From NCBI GenBank assembly GCA_903851135.1, contig CAINNK010000015.1, positions 1 through 46,184 of the forward strand: a DNA stretch of 46,184 nucleotides. The letters are read 5' to 3'. This stretch comes from an uncultured bacterium. GTDB lineage: Bacteria; Patescibacteriota; Minisyncoccia; Moranbacterales; GWC2-37-73. The position numbers and the translations under genes were made by a program. This document shows positions 1 to 7,319 of the stretch, piece by piece. The number at the start of each line of letters is the position of its first letter. The stretch's first letter is position 1. The notes beneath the pieces were generated by a model that was not told where the DNA came from, ran no database searches, and saw only the letters and a list, made by a program, of their open reading frames with translations.

Positions 1-87
1 GTCTTTCAGTTTCACCTCCTTTCTGAAGATAGGGAGAACCCACCTTAATCGCTCTTCTAATACATTTTTTGGCATTTTTATACACAT
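1..87 (-). CDS. Partial ORF at window edge, possible transposase N-terminus
   Basis: An open frame on the minus strand runs off the left edge. It starts at ATG 87 (or the in-frame ATG at 75) and reads about 29 residues including MPKNVLEERLRWVLPIF. The RLRW-x-x-P-I pattern followed by a lysine-rich stretch resembles, from memory, the start of helix-turn-helix integrase-type transposases seen in CPR genomes. The family cannot be confirmed from so few residues. It is too short for the ORF track. An IS30 fragment at the opposite edge makes a mobile-element reading plausible. Confidence 0.35.
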   Translation of the reverse strand, partial: MCIKMPKNVLEERLRWVLPIFRKEVKLKD

Positions 88-148
88 GTTCCAAGATTGC
101 ACATCTTGGGAAAAACCGCCATATGTCTGTGCACATTACCTACTTTAC

Positions 149-177
149 TTGACAATATAATATAAAAATTGCATAAT
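149..177 (+). promoter_or_regulatory. Sigma70-type promoter upstream of tRNA-Ala
   Basis: TTGACA and CATAAT are separated by exactly 17 bp. It lies about 100 bp upstream of the tRNA-Ala gene in a very AT-rich stretch and reads towards it. Confidence 0.6.
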
Positions 178-238
178 ATATAATATATTTTTGAAACAGC
201 TTTTAATTGAGATAAAAAATGCTTTTTTGGGTATAATA

Positions 239-268
239 TTGACTATTACTTATAAAAACTGGTATTAT
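239..268 (+). promoter_or_regulatory. tRNA-proximal promoter
   Basis: TTGACT, an 18-bp spacer and TATTAT place the start of transcription about 4 nt before the mature 5' end of tRNA-Ala. A further TATAAT at 232-237 sits just upstream, so several starts may feed the tRNA/cca unit. Confidence 0.6.
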
Positions 269-278
269 ATTATAGAAG

Positions 279-349
279 GGGCCCATAGTATAGTGGTAGA
301 ACGGATCCATGGCATGGATCAAATCGGGGTTCGACTCCCCGTGGGTCCA
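279..349 (+). tRNA. tRNA-Ala(GGC)
   Basis: The acceptor stem GGGCCCA pairs with TGGGTCC and includes the G3:U70 wobble that is the alanine identity element. The anticodon loop ATGGCAT gives GGC. The discriminator is A and CCA is not encoded. The short ORF 191..382 in the track overlaps this gene and is not real. Confidence 0.97.
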
Positions 350-372
350 CAGAAAGAATTTAATTTACTTTT

Positions 373-444
373 GCGCTCGTAGCTCAATGGATAGAGCTGA
401 TCCGTCCTAAGGATAAGATGTAGGTTCGATTCCTGCCGAGCGTA
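373..444 (+). tRNA. tRNA-Arg(CCT)
   Basis: Cloverleaf with acceptor GCGCTCG/CGAGCGT (first pair G-U), a normal D arm, anticodon loop GTCCTAA (CCT, reads AGG) and a T arm with GGTTCGATTCC. CCA is not encoded. It ends 12 nt before cca and is probably cotranscribed with it. Confidence 0.95.
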
Positions 445-456
445 CATTTTAGGCTT

Positions 457-1932
457 ATGAAAAGCAAAATTCCTCTTCAGGTCATTGAGGTTTTGGAAAA
501 AATTGAAAAAGAAGGATATGAGGCATACATCGTTGGTGGGTGTGTGCGTGATCTGTTATGTCAAAAAAAACCAAAAGATTGGGATTGTGCAACCAATGCA
601 ATACCTGCGCAAATTGTAGAAATTTTCCCTGATAGTTTTTATGAGAATGAATTCGGGACTGTGGGGGTTAAAGTTGAGCCGTTTTTGCAAGAAGGCTCGC
701 TTAATCGAGAACATGACGTGATTGAAGTGACAACTTATCGGATTGAATCTGCTTACTCTGACCTTAGACGTCCTGATGAGGTTAAATTTGCTAAAACCTT
801 GGCGGAAGACTTGGGTCGCCGAGATTTTACAATAAATGCAATAGCTCTCAAAATCGAAAGTGAAAATGAAGAAGAATATGAAATTGTGGATTTGTTTGGT
901 GGACAAGAGGATATTAAAAGTAGCATTATTAGGGCGGTTGGTGATGCAGATGAGCGGTTTAATGAAGACGCACTTCGAATTATGCGAGCAATTCGTTTTC
1001 ATGCTCAGCTTGATTTTCAGATTGAGGAAAAAACTTTCCAGGCTTTGAAAAAAAATGCTGCTTTGATTTCACATGTAGCCAACGAAAGAATAAAAGATGA
1101 ACTGGTTAAAATTATTCTTTCCGATAATCCGGCGGATGGAATTGATATGTTACAGAAAACTGGAGTTTTGAAATTTATTCTTCCTGAGTTGGAAAATGGT
1201 GTTGGCGTGGCGCAAAACAAGCATCATATCTATACGATTTATCAGCATTGTTTGATGTCGCTGAAAAAATGTCCATCCAAGAAGTTGGAAGTTCGTTTGG
1301 CTTCGCTTTTTCATGATATCGCTAAGCCTCAGACTAAAAGAGGAGAAGGCTTGAATTCGACATTTTACAACCATGATCATTTGGGGGCAAGGATTGTGGA
1401 AAAAATGCTTAGACGTTTGAAATTTTCCAATGAGGTTATTGACAAAGTTGTACTTTTGGTTGATAATCACATGTTTTATTATAATCCTGAGGAAGTTGGA
1501 GAAGCCAGTGTGCGCAAATTGATCAAAAAAGTTGGTTTGGGAAAAGTAAAAGACCTCATTGATTTGCGGATTGCTGATCGCCTTGGCAGCGGAACGCCAA
1601 AAGCTAAGCCCTATAAGTTGAGACACTTGGAATATCTCATTGAAAAAGTTTCCAAAGATGCGGTTTCGGTTAAGATGCTCAAAATTGATGGCAATGATTT
1701 AATGCAGGACTTGAAACTTGCGCCTGGTCCGAAAATTGGCGCAATTTTGGATGTGCTTTTGGCTGAGGTTATTGAAGACACCGAAAAAAACAGCAAAGAA
1801 AGTCTTCTGATTCGCGCTAAGCAACTTGACGGAGAAGATTTGCCAAAACTTCGCCAGATGGCTAAGGAAAAGATTGAAGAAAAAAAAGAGGAAGATGACC
1901 AGGAAATAAAAGGGAAATATTGGGTGAAGTAG
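457..1932 (+). CDS. cca: CCA-adding enzyme (tRNA nucleotidyltransferase)
   Basis: This class II nucleotidyltransferase adds or repairs the 3' CCA of tRNAs from CTP and ATP. The N-terminal head carries VGGCVRD (about residues 26-32) and the catalytic acidic pair in KDWDCATNA. RRDFTINA and the RIMRAIRF region follow. An HD domain with LFHDIAKP lies near residues 283-290. The protein has 491 residues, in the usual range for an HD-containing enzyme, and ends in a charged Lys/Glu tail. The ATG at 457 follows tRNA-Arg by 12 nt with no terminator between, so it probably shares the tRNA transcript. None of the eleven tRNA genes in the window encodes CCA, so the enzyme should be essential. It ends 3 bp before the convergent methyltransferase gene. 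Confidence 0.95.
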   Translation: MKSKIPLQVIEVLEKIEKEGYEAYIVGGCVRDLLCQKKPKDWDCATNAIPAQIVEIFPDSFYENEFGTVGVKVEPFLQEGSLNREHDVIEVTTYRIESAYSDLRRPDEVKFAKTLAEDLGRRDFTINAIALKIESENEEEYEIVDLFGGQEDIKSSIIRAVGDADERFNEDALRIMRAIRFHAQLDFQIEEKTFQALKKNAALISHVANERIKDELVKIILSDNPADGIDMLQKTGVLKFILPELENGVGVAQNKHHIYTIYQHCLMSLKKCPSKKLEVRLASLFHDIAKPQTKRGEGLNSTFYNHDHLGARIVEKMLRRLKFSNEVIDKVVLLVDNHMFYYNPEEVGEASVRKLIKKVGLGKVKDLIDLRIADRLGSGTPKAKPYKLRHLEYLIEKVSKDAVSVKMLKIDGNDLMQDLKLAPGPKIGAILDVLLAEVIEDTEKNSKESLLIRAKQLDGEDLPKLRQMAKEKIEEKKEEDDQEIKGKYWVK

Positions 1933-1935
1933 TGT

Positions 1936-2727
1936 TTACTTTGTCGCTACAAAAATTATTTCCTCACCGTCCTTCGAATATGAGTCACCGTTCCAATTGC
2001 TATAGGCTCGACATTTTTTAAACCCTGCTCGTAAGCACATCTGAATGAATTCTTCCTTTTGGTAGACGCGAACGGAATAGGTCTTCTTGATTTTACACTT
2101 ATTTTTTGCGGTGATGATCCAAGATCCTTCAATTCGCTGGGTTTTGGAATTGTATTTATCTATAATCTGAAGTTTCTTGCCATTGGAAAGATTTCTGGTT
2201 TCCTTTTCCTTATATTTTCCACTAAGAATTCTTGGAATATTAACATCTGTGTGCATCAAAAATTTTCCTCCTGGTTTGAGAGCTTCATAGAAGTTCTCTA
2301 ATACGAGCATGTTTTCTTTGTCAGTCGCAAAAAAACCAAAAGAATAGAACATGTTTATTAGTGCATTAAACTCATTTTGATAATTAAGCCCGCGCATATC
2401 TTCTTTGTGAAATTTTATTTTGAGATTCTTTTCTCTTGCTTCTTTTTTGGCAATGCTGAGGTGAAAGGAGTTTAAATCAGAACCCGTGACTCTGAAGTTT
2501 CTTTTGGCAAGCTCAATAGTATGTCTTCCATAGCCACAAGGCACATCTAAGATTGAGAAATTTTTTTTGAGCTTGAGAAGTCTAGTTAGCCCTGCAACTT
2601 CTTTGTTTGTTCTTTGCGAAAGGGTAAATTGTTCTTTTGCTAGATGGCCTTCTTTAGAGTTGTCGCCTTCGACGTAAAAACTCCCAAAGAAATTGCTTTT
2701 TTCGTCCCACCATTTTTTATTGTTCAT
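1936..2727 (-). CDS. Class I SAM-dependent methyltransferase
   Basis: A 263-residue Rossmann methyltransferase. Motif I is ILDVPCGYGRHT (about residues 59-70), the acidic end of strand 2 is TGSDLN, motif II is KEDMRGL and post-motif LKPGGKFLMHTD follows. The substrate cannot be read from sequence; the small-molecule methyltransferase fold (UbiE/CmoA/TehB-like) is the closest match. The stop codon lies 3 bp from the end of cca in tail-to-tail orientation, with no room for a separate terminator. The C-terminal third is lysine-rich and carries no recognisable extra domain. Confidence 0.85.
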   Translation of the reverse strand: MNNKKWWDEKSNFFGSFYVEGDNSKEGHLAKEQFTLSQRTNKEVAGLTRLLKLKKNFSILDVPCGYGRHTIELAKRNFRVTGSDLNSFHLSIAKKEAREKNLKIKFHKEDMRGLNYQNEFNALINMFYSFGFFATDKENMLVLENFYEALKPGGKFLMHTDVNIPRILSGKYKEKETRNLSNGKKLQIIDKYNSKTQRIEGSWIITAKNKCKIKKTYSVRVYQKEEFIQMCLRAGFKKCRAYSNWNGDSYSKDGEEIIFVATK

Positions 2728-2833
2728 AATATGATTTATATTTAGTTACTTTTTGCTAGACAGAGTTGCCCAACACAATAGTATAAAACAGAAAAAATAT
2801 TTTGTCCTAAAATAGGTTGAAATATTTTAAATA

Positions 2834-2886
2834 TTGACGTCTTATGGCTTATATTATAGAATAATTTTATCGACCCTTTTATCGAC
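2834..2886 (+). promoter_or_regulatory. Promoter with operator-like direct repeat for first TrmB gene
   Basis: TTGACG (2834-2839), a 17-bp spacer and TAGAAT (2857-2862) predict a start near 2869. The decamer TTTTATCGAC occurs twice with 12-bp period (2865-2874 and 2877-2886), over and just after that start. This suits a repressor site, possibly autoregulatory. Confidence 0.6.
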
Positions 2887-2891
2887 AAATT

Positions 2892-3623
2892 ATGCTGGTT
2901 GAAGATCTTAAGAAAATTGGATTGGAAGAAAAAGAGGCGCAATTGTATTTGTGTTTGCTTGAGCTTGGACAAGCGAATATTGCTCAAATTTCAAAAAAGT
3001 CCGCCCTAAAGCGAACGACTTGTTATGACATCATTGAATCGCTTAAGGAAAAAGGTTTGGTTGCGGGCATCCTGAAAAAGAAAAAGCCGTTTTACTTTGC
3101 AGAGGATCCGAGAAAAATTCAACAAAGTTTGGATGAGAAAAAACATATCTTGGCAAATATTCTCCCACAGTTGCTATCAGTGGCAAATTTTATTGATAAA
3201 AAACCAAAAATTAGATATTTTGAGGGTGAGGAGGGAATTAAGGAGGTTTATCGCGACACTTTGAATTATCCAAAACAGGAAACGCTTGCTTGGATTTCAG
3301 ATGAAGCCATTGATCATTTTGATGTGCAGTGGCTTTGGGATTTTTATGTAGTTAAAAGGGTGGAGCTGAAAATTTGGCAAAGGGCGATTTCCCCCGAGGT
3401 TACTTATATGAAAAATGTTCAAACCTTTGATCAAAAGCATCTTCGTCAGACCAGATTTGTTTCTCCTGAGAAGTTTCCTTTTCAAGTTGAAATTAATTTA
3501 TATGGAGGCGCAAATATTGGTATTATGTCTTTTCAAGAGAAAATTGGACTTGTAATTGAAAGTAAAAAAATTTATACTACACTAAAGAGTATTTTTGAGG
3601 CTCATTGGAATTCTTTAGATTGA
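2892..3623 (+). CDS. TrmB-family transcriptional regulator (paralogue 1)
   Basis: A 243-residue protein with an N-terminal winged helix of TrmB type: EKEAQLYLCLLELG, IAQISKKSALKRTTCYDIIESL and EKGLV, about residues 10-60. A linker leads to the block KKPKIRYFEGEEGIKEVYRDTL, which recurs in the other three TrmB-like proteins of this window. The C-terminal half has no visible enzyme motif and probably forms a sensor or dimerisation domain. TrmB proteins are mainly known from archaea as sugar-responsive regulators; the ligand here is unknown. TGA is the stop codon. The gene has its own promoter and is followed by a small orphan gene. Confidence 0.88.
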   Translation: MLVEDLKKIGLEEKEAQLYLCLLELGQANIAQISKKSALKRTTCYDIIESLKEKGLVAGILKKKKPFYFAEDPRKIQQSLDEKKHILANILPQLLSVANFIDKKPKIRYFEGEEGIKEVYRDTLNYPKQETLAWISDEAIDHFDVQWLWDFYVVKRVELKIWQRAISPEVTYMKNVQTFDQKHLRQTRFVSPEKFPFQVEINLYGGANIGIMSFQEKIGLVIESKKIYTTLKSIFEAHWNSLD

Positions 3624-3654
3624 GGCTTGTTAAGTAATTTAATTTTTCATCATT

Positions 3655-3948
3655 ATGCAAATTAGAGTTGAAGCTATTAAGGAAAATCCGGTTAGTTTGC
3701 TGAGGAGAGCGGGGTACACTTTTCAACGTCATGAAAGGGATGAAATGAGTTTTGTGCGGCCGTTGGCGCGTAGTGGCTATCCGCGTTTTCATATGTATGC
3801 TCATTTGGAGGGTTCGACTCTGATAGTCAACTTTCATCTTGACCAAAAAAGGGAAACCTATGGAGAAGGCACGCGGCATCATGGAGAATATGAGGATGAG
3901 GGGGCACTTAAAGTTGAAGCGATAAGAATTCAACAATTATTGCATTAA
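3655..3948 (+). CDS. Small hypothetical protein with His-rich strands
   Basis: A 97-residue protein without signal peptide or membrane segment. It contains RFHMYAHLEG, VNFHLDQKRETYGEG and RHHGEYEDEG, with regularly placed His and acidic residues that could bind metal. From memory, similar short proteins occur in CPR genomes, but I know no function for them. It starts 31 nt after the TrmB gene with no terminator between, so cotranscription is likely. Confidence 0.65.
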   Translation: MQIRVEAIKENPVSLLRRAGYTFQRHERDEMSFVRPLARSGYPRFHMYAHLEGSTLIVNFHLDQKRETYGEGTRHHGEYEDEGALKVEAIRIQQLLH

Positions 3949-3967
3949 TATTATAGAGACAATGATT

Positions 3968-4080
3968 TCGCTCGCATGTATTTTTCTTTTTATCCCAGTA
4001 AAAGTATTTTCTGGTTACTTGATTTTTTAACGTCAAAGTAAAAAACTTTTAAGTGAAAAAATAAAAAGCATGCTTCGCTC
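3968..4080 (+). repeat. Dispersed fold-back repeat R1, copy A
   Basis: About 112 bp of AT-rich DNA with GCATG/CATGC-type ends and internal arms that pair imperfectly: the TTTTTCTTTTTATCCCAGT side with the AAGTGAAAAAATAAAAAG side. Two more copies in the same orientation lie at 34540-34650 and 38850-38960. The core TTTTTCTTTTTATCCCAGT is identical in all three. It fits a MITE- or REP-like element; no coding capacity is seen. Confidence 0.75.
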
Positions 4081-4138
4081 AATTGAATTAAAGTTGAGGC
4101 TTGTCTAAATATTATAAATGAGATATACTCGCTTTATT

Positions 4139-4220
4139 GCCCAGGTGGTGGAATTGGTATACACGCCAGTCTTAGGAACTGGTAGAGCAATCTGTGGAGG
4201 TTCGAGTCCTCTCCTGGGCA
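4139..4220 (+). tRNA. tRNA-Leu(TAG)
   Basis: Class II tRNA with acceptor GCCCAGG/CCTGGGC, anticodon loop CTTAGGA (TAG), a variable arm and discriminator A. CCA is not encoded. It overlaps the annotated start of ORF 4194, showing that start is wrong. Confidence 0.96.
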
Positions 4221-4262
4221 CCCCGTAAAATTCGCTCTGTTTATTACCGGATACGTCTTATT

Positions 4263-5207
4263 ATGGAAAAAATAACTATTGGAATTGAAAATATTGGAAA
4301 GCGGATTGATAAATTCCTGGCAGAGGAGTTTTTTTTGTATTCCCGAGGCGAAATTGTGGAGAAGATAAAGGAAGGAAATGTTTTGATTAAAGGCAAGAAG
4401 GTTAAACCGAGCTATAAATTGGAGGAAAATGATGAAGTTGAAATCAAAGGCTTTGATGGACAGCAAAAAAAGCTTTTGCCGAATGACAAAATCAAGCTTG
4501 AAATTATTTTTGAAGATAAAAATATCCTAGTCATTAACAAGCCAGCCGGACTGCAGGTTCATCCGAGTGAAGCTGCGCAAATTGATACTTTAACGAATGC
4601 CCTGTTGTCGAAATACCCAGAAATAGCAGAAGTGCATGACAATTCAGTGGATAGTTATTTGCGACCAGGGATTGTGCATCGGCTGGATAAGGATACTTCA
4701 GGTGTGATGGTGATTTCAAAAAACAAAAAAACGTTTGAGCAATTGAAAAAACTTTTTAAGGATAGAAATATTGAAAAAAAATACTTAGCTGTAGTTGAAG
4801 GAAACATGGAAAATGAAAGCGGGATTATTGATAAGCCATTGGCAAGGTCAGCTGGCTTTAGTAAGCAATTGATTGCCAGGGAAAATACCAAAACTAAGGT
4901 GCGTGAGGCGGTGACAAATTATGAAGTTGTTGAGCAATTGGAAAATTTTGCGTTGCTTTCGGTTTCGCCTAAAACTGGCAGAATGCATCAGATCAGGGTG
5001 CATCTGGCTTCGCTCGATCATCCGATTGTGGGAGATTTGATTTATGGAAGTAAGACTTCAAAAAATAATAAAGAGACTTTAGTGAAAAGACAACTTTTAC
5101 ATGCGAAAAGTTTGGCATTTGAACTGGATGGAAAGCACTGCGATTTTGAGGCTAAAATGCCCAAAGATTTTGCTGGATTTTTGGCTGAGATTAGAGAAAA
5201 AAAATAG
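4263..5207 (+). CDS. RluD-family 23S rRNA pseudouridine synthase
   Basis: An N-terminal S4 RNA-binding domain (KRIDKFLAEEF to VEIKGF, about residues 12-67) precedes the RluA/RsuA-type catalytic domain. The catalytic Asp lies in the HRLDKDTSG motif, and INKPAGLQVHPS and KTGRMHQIRVHL are also present. Such enzymes isomerise uridines in 23S rRNA helices; the exact site cannot be read here. I place the start at 4263 (MEKITIG, 314 residues) because the longer ORF start at 4194 lies inside tRNA-Leu. The tRNA ends 42 nt upstream. A new promoter for rplS follows directly. Confidence 0.9.
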   Translation: MEKITIGIENIGKRIDKFLAEEFFLYSRGEIVEKIKEGNVLIKGKKVKPSYKLEENDEVEIKGFDGQQKKLLPNDKIKLEIIFEDKNILVINKPAGLQVHPSEAAQIDTLTNALLSKYPEIAEVHDNSVDSYLRPGIVHRLDKDTSGVMVISKNKKTFEQLKKLFKDRNIEKKYLAVVEGNMENESGIIDKPLARSAGFSKQLIARENTKTKVREAVTNYEVVEQLENFALLSVSPKTGRMHQIRVHLASLDHPIVGDLIYGSKTSKNNKETLVKRQLLHAKSLAFELDGKHCDFEAKMPKDFAGFLAEIREKK

Positions 5208-5220
5208 TAATGCGTTGGGG

Positions 5221-5249
5221 TTGACGAAAAACAATTTTACTAGTATGAT
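5221..5249 (+). promoter_or_regulatory. Promoter of rplS
   Basis: TTGACG, 17-bp spacer, TATGAT. The predicted start near 5256 leaves a leader of about 215 nt before rplS. Confidence 0.7.
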
Positions 5250-5344
5250 GGAAAAGCTTTTTAATTTACTTAAAGAAGTTTCCTATAGCCGACTTGAGGC
5301 TTGCCTAGCAGTTTGTGAATGCAGGAAGGGGGATATAATGTTAT

Positions 5345-5471
5345 GCCCAGTAGTGAGAATTCAAAATTGGTGTAATTATTGAGATAAATTTTAAAAAGCG
5401 AACTTAATTTAAGAATAATAGAATCCGTAGGTTTTTTTGAGCAGAGCTCATTTGAATTTCTACTACTGGGT
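5345..5471 (+). promoter_or_regulatory. Long-range hairpin in the rplS leader
   Basis: GCCCAGTAGTGAGAATTCAAA (5345-5365) pairs with the stretch ending TACTACTGGGT (5451-5471). About 17-18 of 21 positions match, including a nine-pair block next to the base. The 3' arm ends on the base before the ATG, so folding should mask the translation start. This is suggestive of ribosomal-protein autoregulation; it is not an L19 leader form I can name. Confidence 0.55.
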
Positions 5472-5921
5472 ATGAATAATAAACTGGTTGAATTTAACAA
5501 GAGTCAGAAGACATCCGAGACGCCTAAATTTAGAGCTGGGGATGTGGTTAAGGTTTTTCGAAAGATTATTGAGGGTGGAAAAGAACGTGTGCAGGTTTTT
5601 GAAGGGATGATTATTGCTATCAAGGGTGCTCAAAGTTCTTCAAAAATGATTACAGTGCGAAAAGTTTCCAATGGTTTTGGAGTTGAAATTGTGGTGCCAG
5701 TGCAATCACCAAATATTGAAAAGATTGAATTGCTAAAACGCGCGAAAGTTCGAAGTTCGAAACTTTATTATGTTCGCGACCGAAGTGCTAAATCACTGAA
5801 AATGAAATTTACCGATGCTGCTAAGCTCTCAGAAAGTGAAAAGAAAACTCCAGTTGTAAAAACAAAGAAAGTTGAAGAAGTTACAGTTGAAGAAGTTAAG
5901 GAAGAAGAAAAAGTTGCCTAA
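5472..5921 (+). CDS. rplS: Ribosomal protein L19
   Basis: L19 sits at the 30S-50S interface. The protein shows the family order: FRAGDVVKVFRKI, ERVQVFEGMIIAIKG, ITVRKVSNGFGVE, VPVQSPNIEKIELLKRAKVRSSKLYYVRDR. At 149 residues it is about 30 longer than typical bacterial L19. The excess is a C-terminal Lys/Glu tail (KKVEEVTVEEVKEEEK) that is probably disordered. It has its own promoter and a long structured leader, and a tRNA cluster begins 55 nt downstream. Confidence 0.96.
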   Translation: MNNKLVEFNKSQKTSETPKFRAGDVVKVFRKIIEGGKERVQVFEGMIIAIKGAQSSSKMITVRKVSNGFGVEIVVPVQSPNIEKIELLKRAKVRSSKLYYVRDRSAKSLKMKFTDAAKLSESEKKTPVVKTKKVEEVTVEEVKEEEKVA

Positions 5922-5976
5922 GCAGGTGTGTACAATTGAACAAGATAAAGTCTTTTTTGATTTTTCAAAAAAGAAT

Positions 5977-6059
5977 GCCCCGATGGTGGAATTGGTATAC
6001 ACACATGCTTGAGGTGCATGGCTTTAATCGGCATAGGGGTTCGAGTCCCCTTTGGGGCA
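5977..6059 (+). tRNA. tRNA-Leu(GAG)
   Basis: Acceptor GCCCCGA/TTGGGGC, anticodon loop TTGAGGT (GAG), long variable arm, A discriminator, no encoded CCA. First of five tRNA genes in one run. Confidence 0.96.
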
Positions 6060-6070
6060 CGTTTTTTTAT

Positions 6071-6144
6071 GGGTGATTAGCTCAGTTGGCTAGAGCACTT
6101 CTCTTACAAAGAAGGGGTCACTGGTTCGAGTCCAGTATCACCCA
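6071..6144 (+). tRNA. tRNA-Val(TAC)
   Basis: Acceptor GGGTGAT/ATCACCC, anticodon loop CTTACAA (TAC), T arm CTGGTTCGAGTCCAG. It lies 11 nt after tRNA-Leu. Confidence 0.97.
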
Positions 6145-6156
6145 CCTAGAAAATTC

Positions 6157-6242
6157 AAAATTTAAAAATCAAAAATAAAAATTATGGAGTCATGCTTTTC
6201 ATGGCGAAATTCCTAAATTTTGCATTTTGAGATTTGCATTTT
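6157..6242 (+). repeat. Inter-tRNA repeat R2, copy 1
   Basis: Bounded by AAAATTTAAAAATCAAAA (6157-6174) and a 26-mer beginning ATTTTGCATTTTGAG (6217-6242). Both end blocks recur exactly in copy 2, while the middle differs. The ends are partly complementary to each other, giving a fold-back element inserted between tRNA-Val and tRNA-Phe. Confidence 0.7.
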
Positions 6243-6255
6243 GATTTATGATTTT

Positions 6256-6327
6256 GCCTGGGTAGCTCAGTGGTAGAGCAGAGGATTGAAAATCCTCGTG
6301 TCGTGAGTTCAATTCTCTCCCCAGGCA
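6256..6327 (+). tRNA. tRNA-Phe(GAA)
   Basis: Acceptor GCCTGGG/CCCAGGC, anticodon loop TTGAAAA (GAA), no encoded CCA. Confidence 0.97.
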
Positions 6328-6339
6328 CACACGTAACCA

Positions 6340-6412
6340 GGGTCCTTAGCTCAGCGGTTAGAGCAGGCGGCTCATAACCGCTTGGTCGCTGGTTCGATTC
6401 CAGCAGGACCCA
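6340..6412 (+). tRNA. tRNA-Met(CAT), elongator-type
   Basis: Acceptor GGGTCCT/AGGACCC is fully paired, so this is not an initiator. The anticodon loop is CTCATAA (CAT). A lysidine-modified tRNA-Ile2 cannot be excluded from sequence alone. Confidence 0.93.
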
Positions 6413-6425
6413 CAGGCATTAGTTT

Positions 6426-6508
6426 AAAATTTAAAAATCAAAATTTAAAATGTTGGTGTTCGTTTCACTCACGACTTTTATAATTTTGCATTTTGAGATT
6501 TGCATTTT
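6426..6508 (+). repeat. Inter-tRNA repeat R2, copy 2
   Basis: Same 18-bp left block (6426-6443) and 26-bp right block (6483-6508) as copy 1, with an unrelated centre. It lies between tRNA-Met and tRNA-Gly. Confidence 0.7.
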
Positions 6509-6519
6509 CAATTTGAAAC

Positions 6520-6591
6520 GCGGGTATCGTATAGTGGCTATTATACGTCCTTGCCAAGGATGAGACGGCAGTTCGATTCTGCTTACCCGCT
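6520..6591 (+). tRNA. tRNA-Gly(GCC)
   Basis: Acceptor GCGGGTA/TACCCGC, anticodon loop TTGCCAA (GCC) and U discriminator as usual for glycine. Last gene of the cluster, followed by a terminator. Confidence 0.97.
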
Positions 6592-6596
6592 CCGGA

Positions 6597-6624
6597 AAAA
6601 ACAGGCTCTTAAATGCCTGTTTTT
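6597..6624 (+). terminator. Intrinsic terminator after tRNA cluster
   Basis: AAAAACAGGC and GCCTGTTTTT form a 10-bp stem with an 8-nt loop and a T-run. Confidence 0.85.
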
Positions 6625-6653
6625 GGTGCTTTAATATCAAGATTAGCGCTGTG

Positions 6654-6662
6654 TGATATAAT
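6654..6662 (+). promoter_or_regulatory. Extended -10 of a leaderless gene
   Basis: TGATATAAT is an extended -10 whose last base lies 6 nt before ATG 6669. Transcription would begin at or next to the A of the start codon. Confidence 0.6.
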
Positions 6663-6668
6663 TTAAAA

Positions 6669-7157
6669 ATGGATAAACTACAAACATATATAATAAACAA
6701 AGGGGGAATTCTTAAAGAAGCGAGAGTAGCGGAAAAAGTAGAAGCCCACGAAAATGACTTGCTTCATAAATCTGTGCATCTAATTATTCTTTGCGATAAA
6801 AAAGTTCTAGCAAGAAAAAGAGGAAAAGATGAAAGCCGTTATGGTGGATTGTTTACCTCTACAATTGGAACTCACGTTCTATTGAAAGATAATTATATAA
6901 GCACTATTGAGAAATTTCTTCCAACTCAAAATCTAGAGCTAAAATTTGTAGGTGAATTTTTTGTTCATGATGAATGGGAGAATGAAATTAATGGATTATT
7001 TTTCGCAGAAGTTGAATATGAAAACCTGCCAAAAGATTTTATTATTGATAGGGAATTGCTTACGGTTGATGAGACAAAAGAAATCATTAATAGTGGTGAG
7101 GTAACTCCGCATTTAGCTGGCGCATTCAAGATGCTTCAAGAAAAATCAATTATTTAG
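6669..7157 (+). CDS. Nudix/IPP-isomerase-like protein with degenerate Nudix box
   Basis: A 162-residue protein with the early Nudix strand pattern (LHKSVHLIILCDKKVLARKRGKDE, then YGGLFTSTIGTHVLLKDNY), reminiscent of isopentenyl-diphosphate isomerase relatives. The Nudix box G-x5-E-x7-REUxEE is not intact: after GTHV the expected acidic helix reads STIEKFLPT and lacks the paired Glu residues. Pyrophosphohydrolase activity is therefore doubtful; it may bind a nucleotide or act on another substrate. Its message appears leaderless. It stands alone downstream of the tRNA cluster terminator. Confidence 0.65.
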   Translation: MDKLQTYIINKGGILKEARVAEKVEAHENDLLHKSVHLIILCDKKVLARKRGKDESRYGGLFTSTIGTHVLLKDNYISTIEKFLPTQNLELKFVGEFFVHDEWENEINGLFFAEVEYENLPKDFIIDRELLTVDETKEIINSGEVTPHLAGAFKMLQEKSII

Positions 7158-7319
7158 ATTTTTATAAGTTATGAAATATTATCCGAGGACCGTCCTTGGT
7201 GGATTCCTATTGTGAAATTTATGAATTCAGTAGAAATTGCTACAAATGAGGCCTAATAGTTTTTAAGATAATTTAAAAATGTTATTAGTTAGATGTAAAA
7301 TATTAATGTTGTATAATAT

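Noticed and set aside
191-382. 63-residue ORF over the first tRNA
   Set aside because: It spans the tRNA-Ala gene, which has a complete cloverleaf, so it is not a protein gene.
556-1626. Long antisense ORFs over cca and similar shadow ORFs elsewhere
   Set aside because: They mirror conserved genes, have no family motifs, and the sense proteins explain the sequence.
7312-7319. TATAAT just before the S51 peptidase ATG
   Set aside because: Its distance to the ATG (1-2 nt) puts the start inside the gene, so it cannot serve this start codon.
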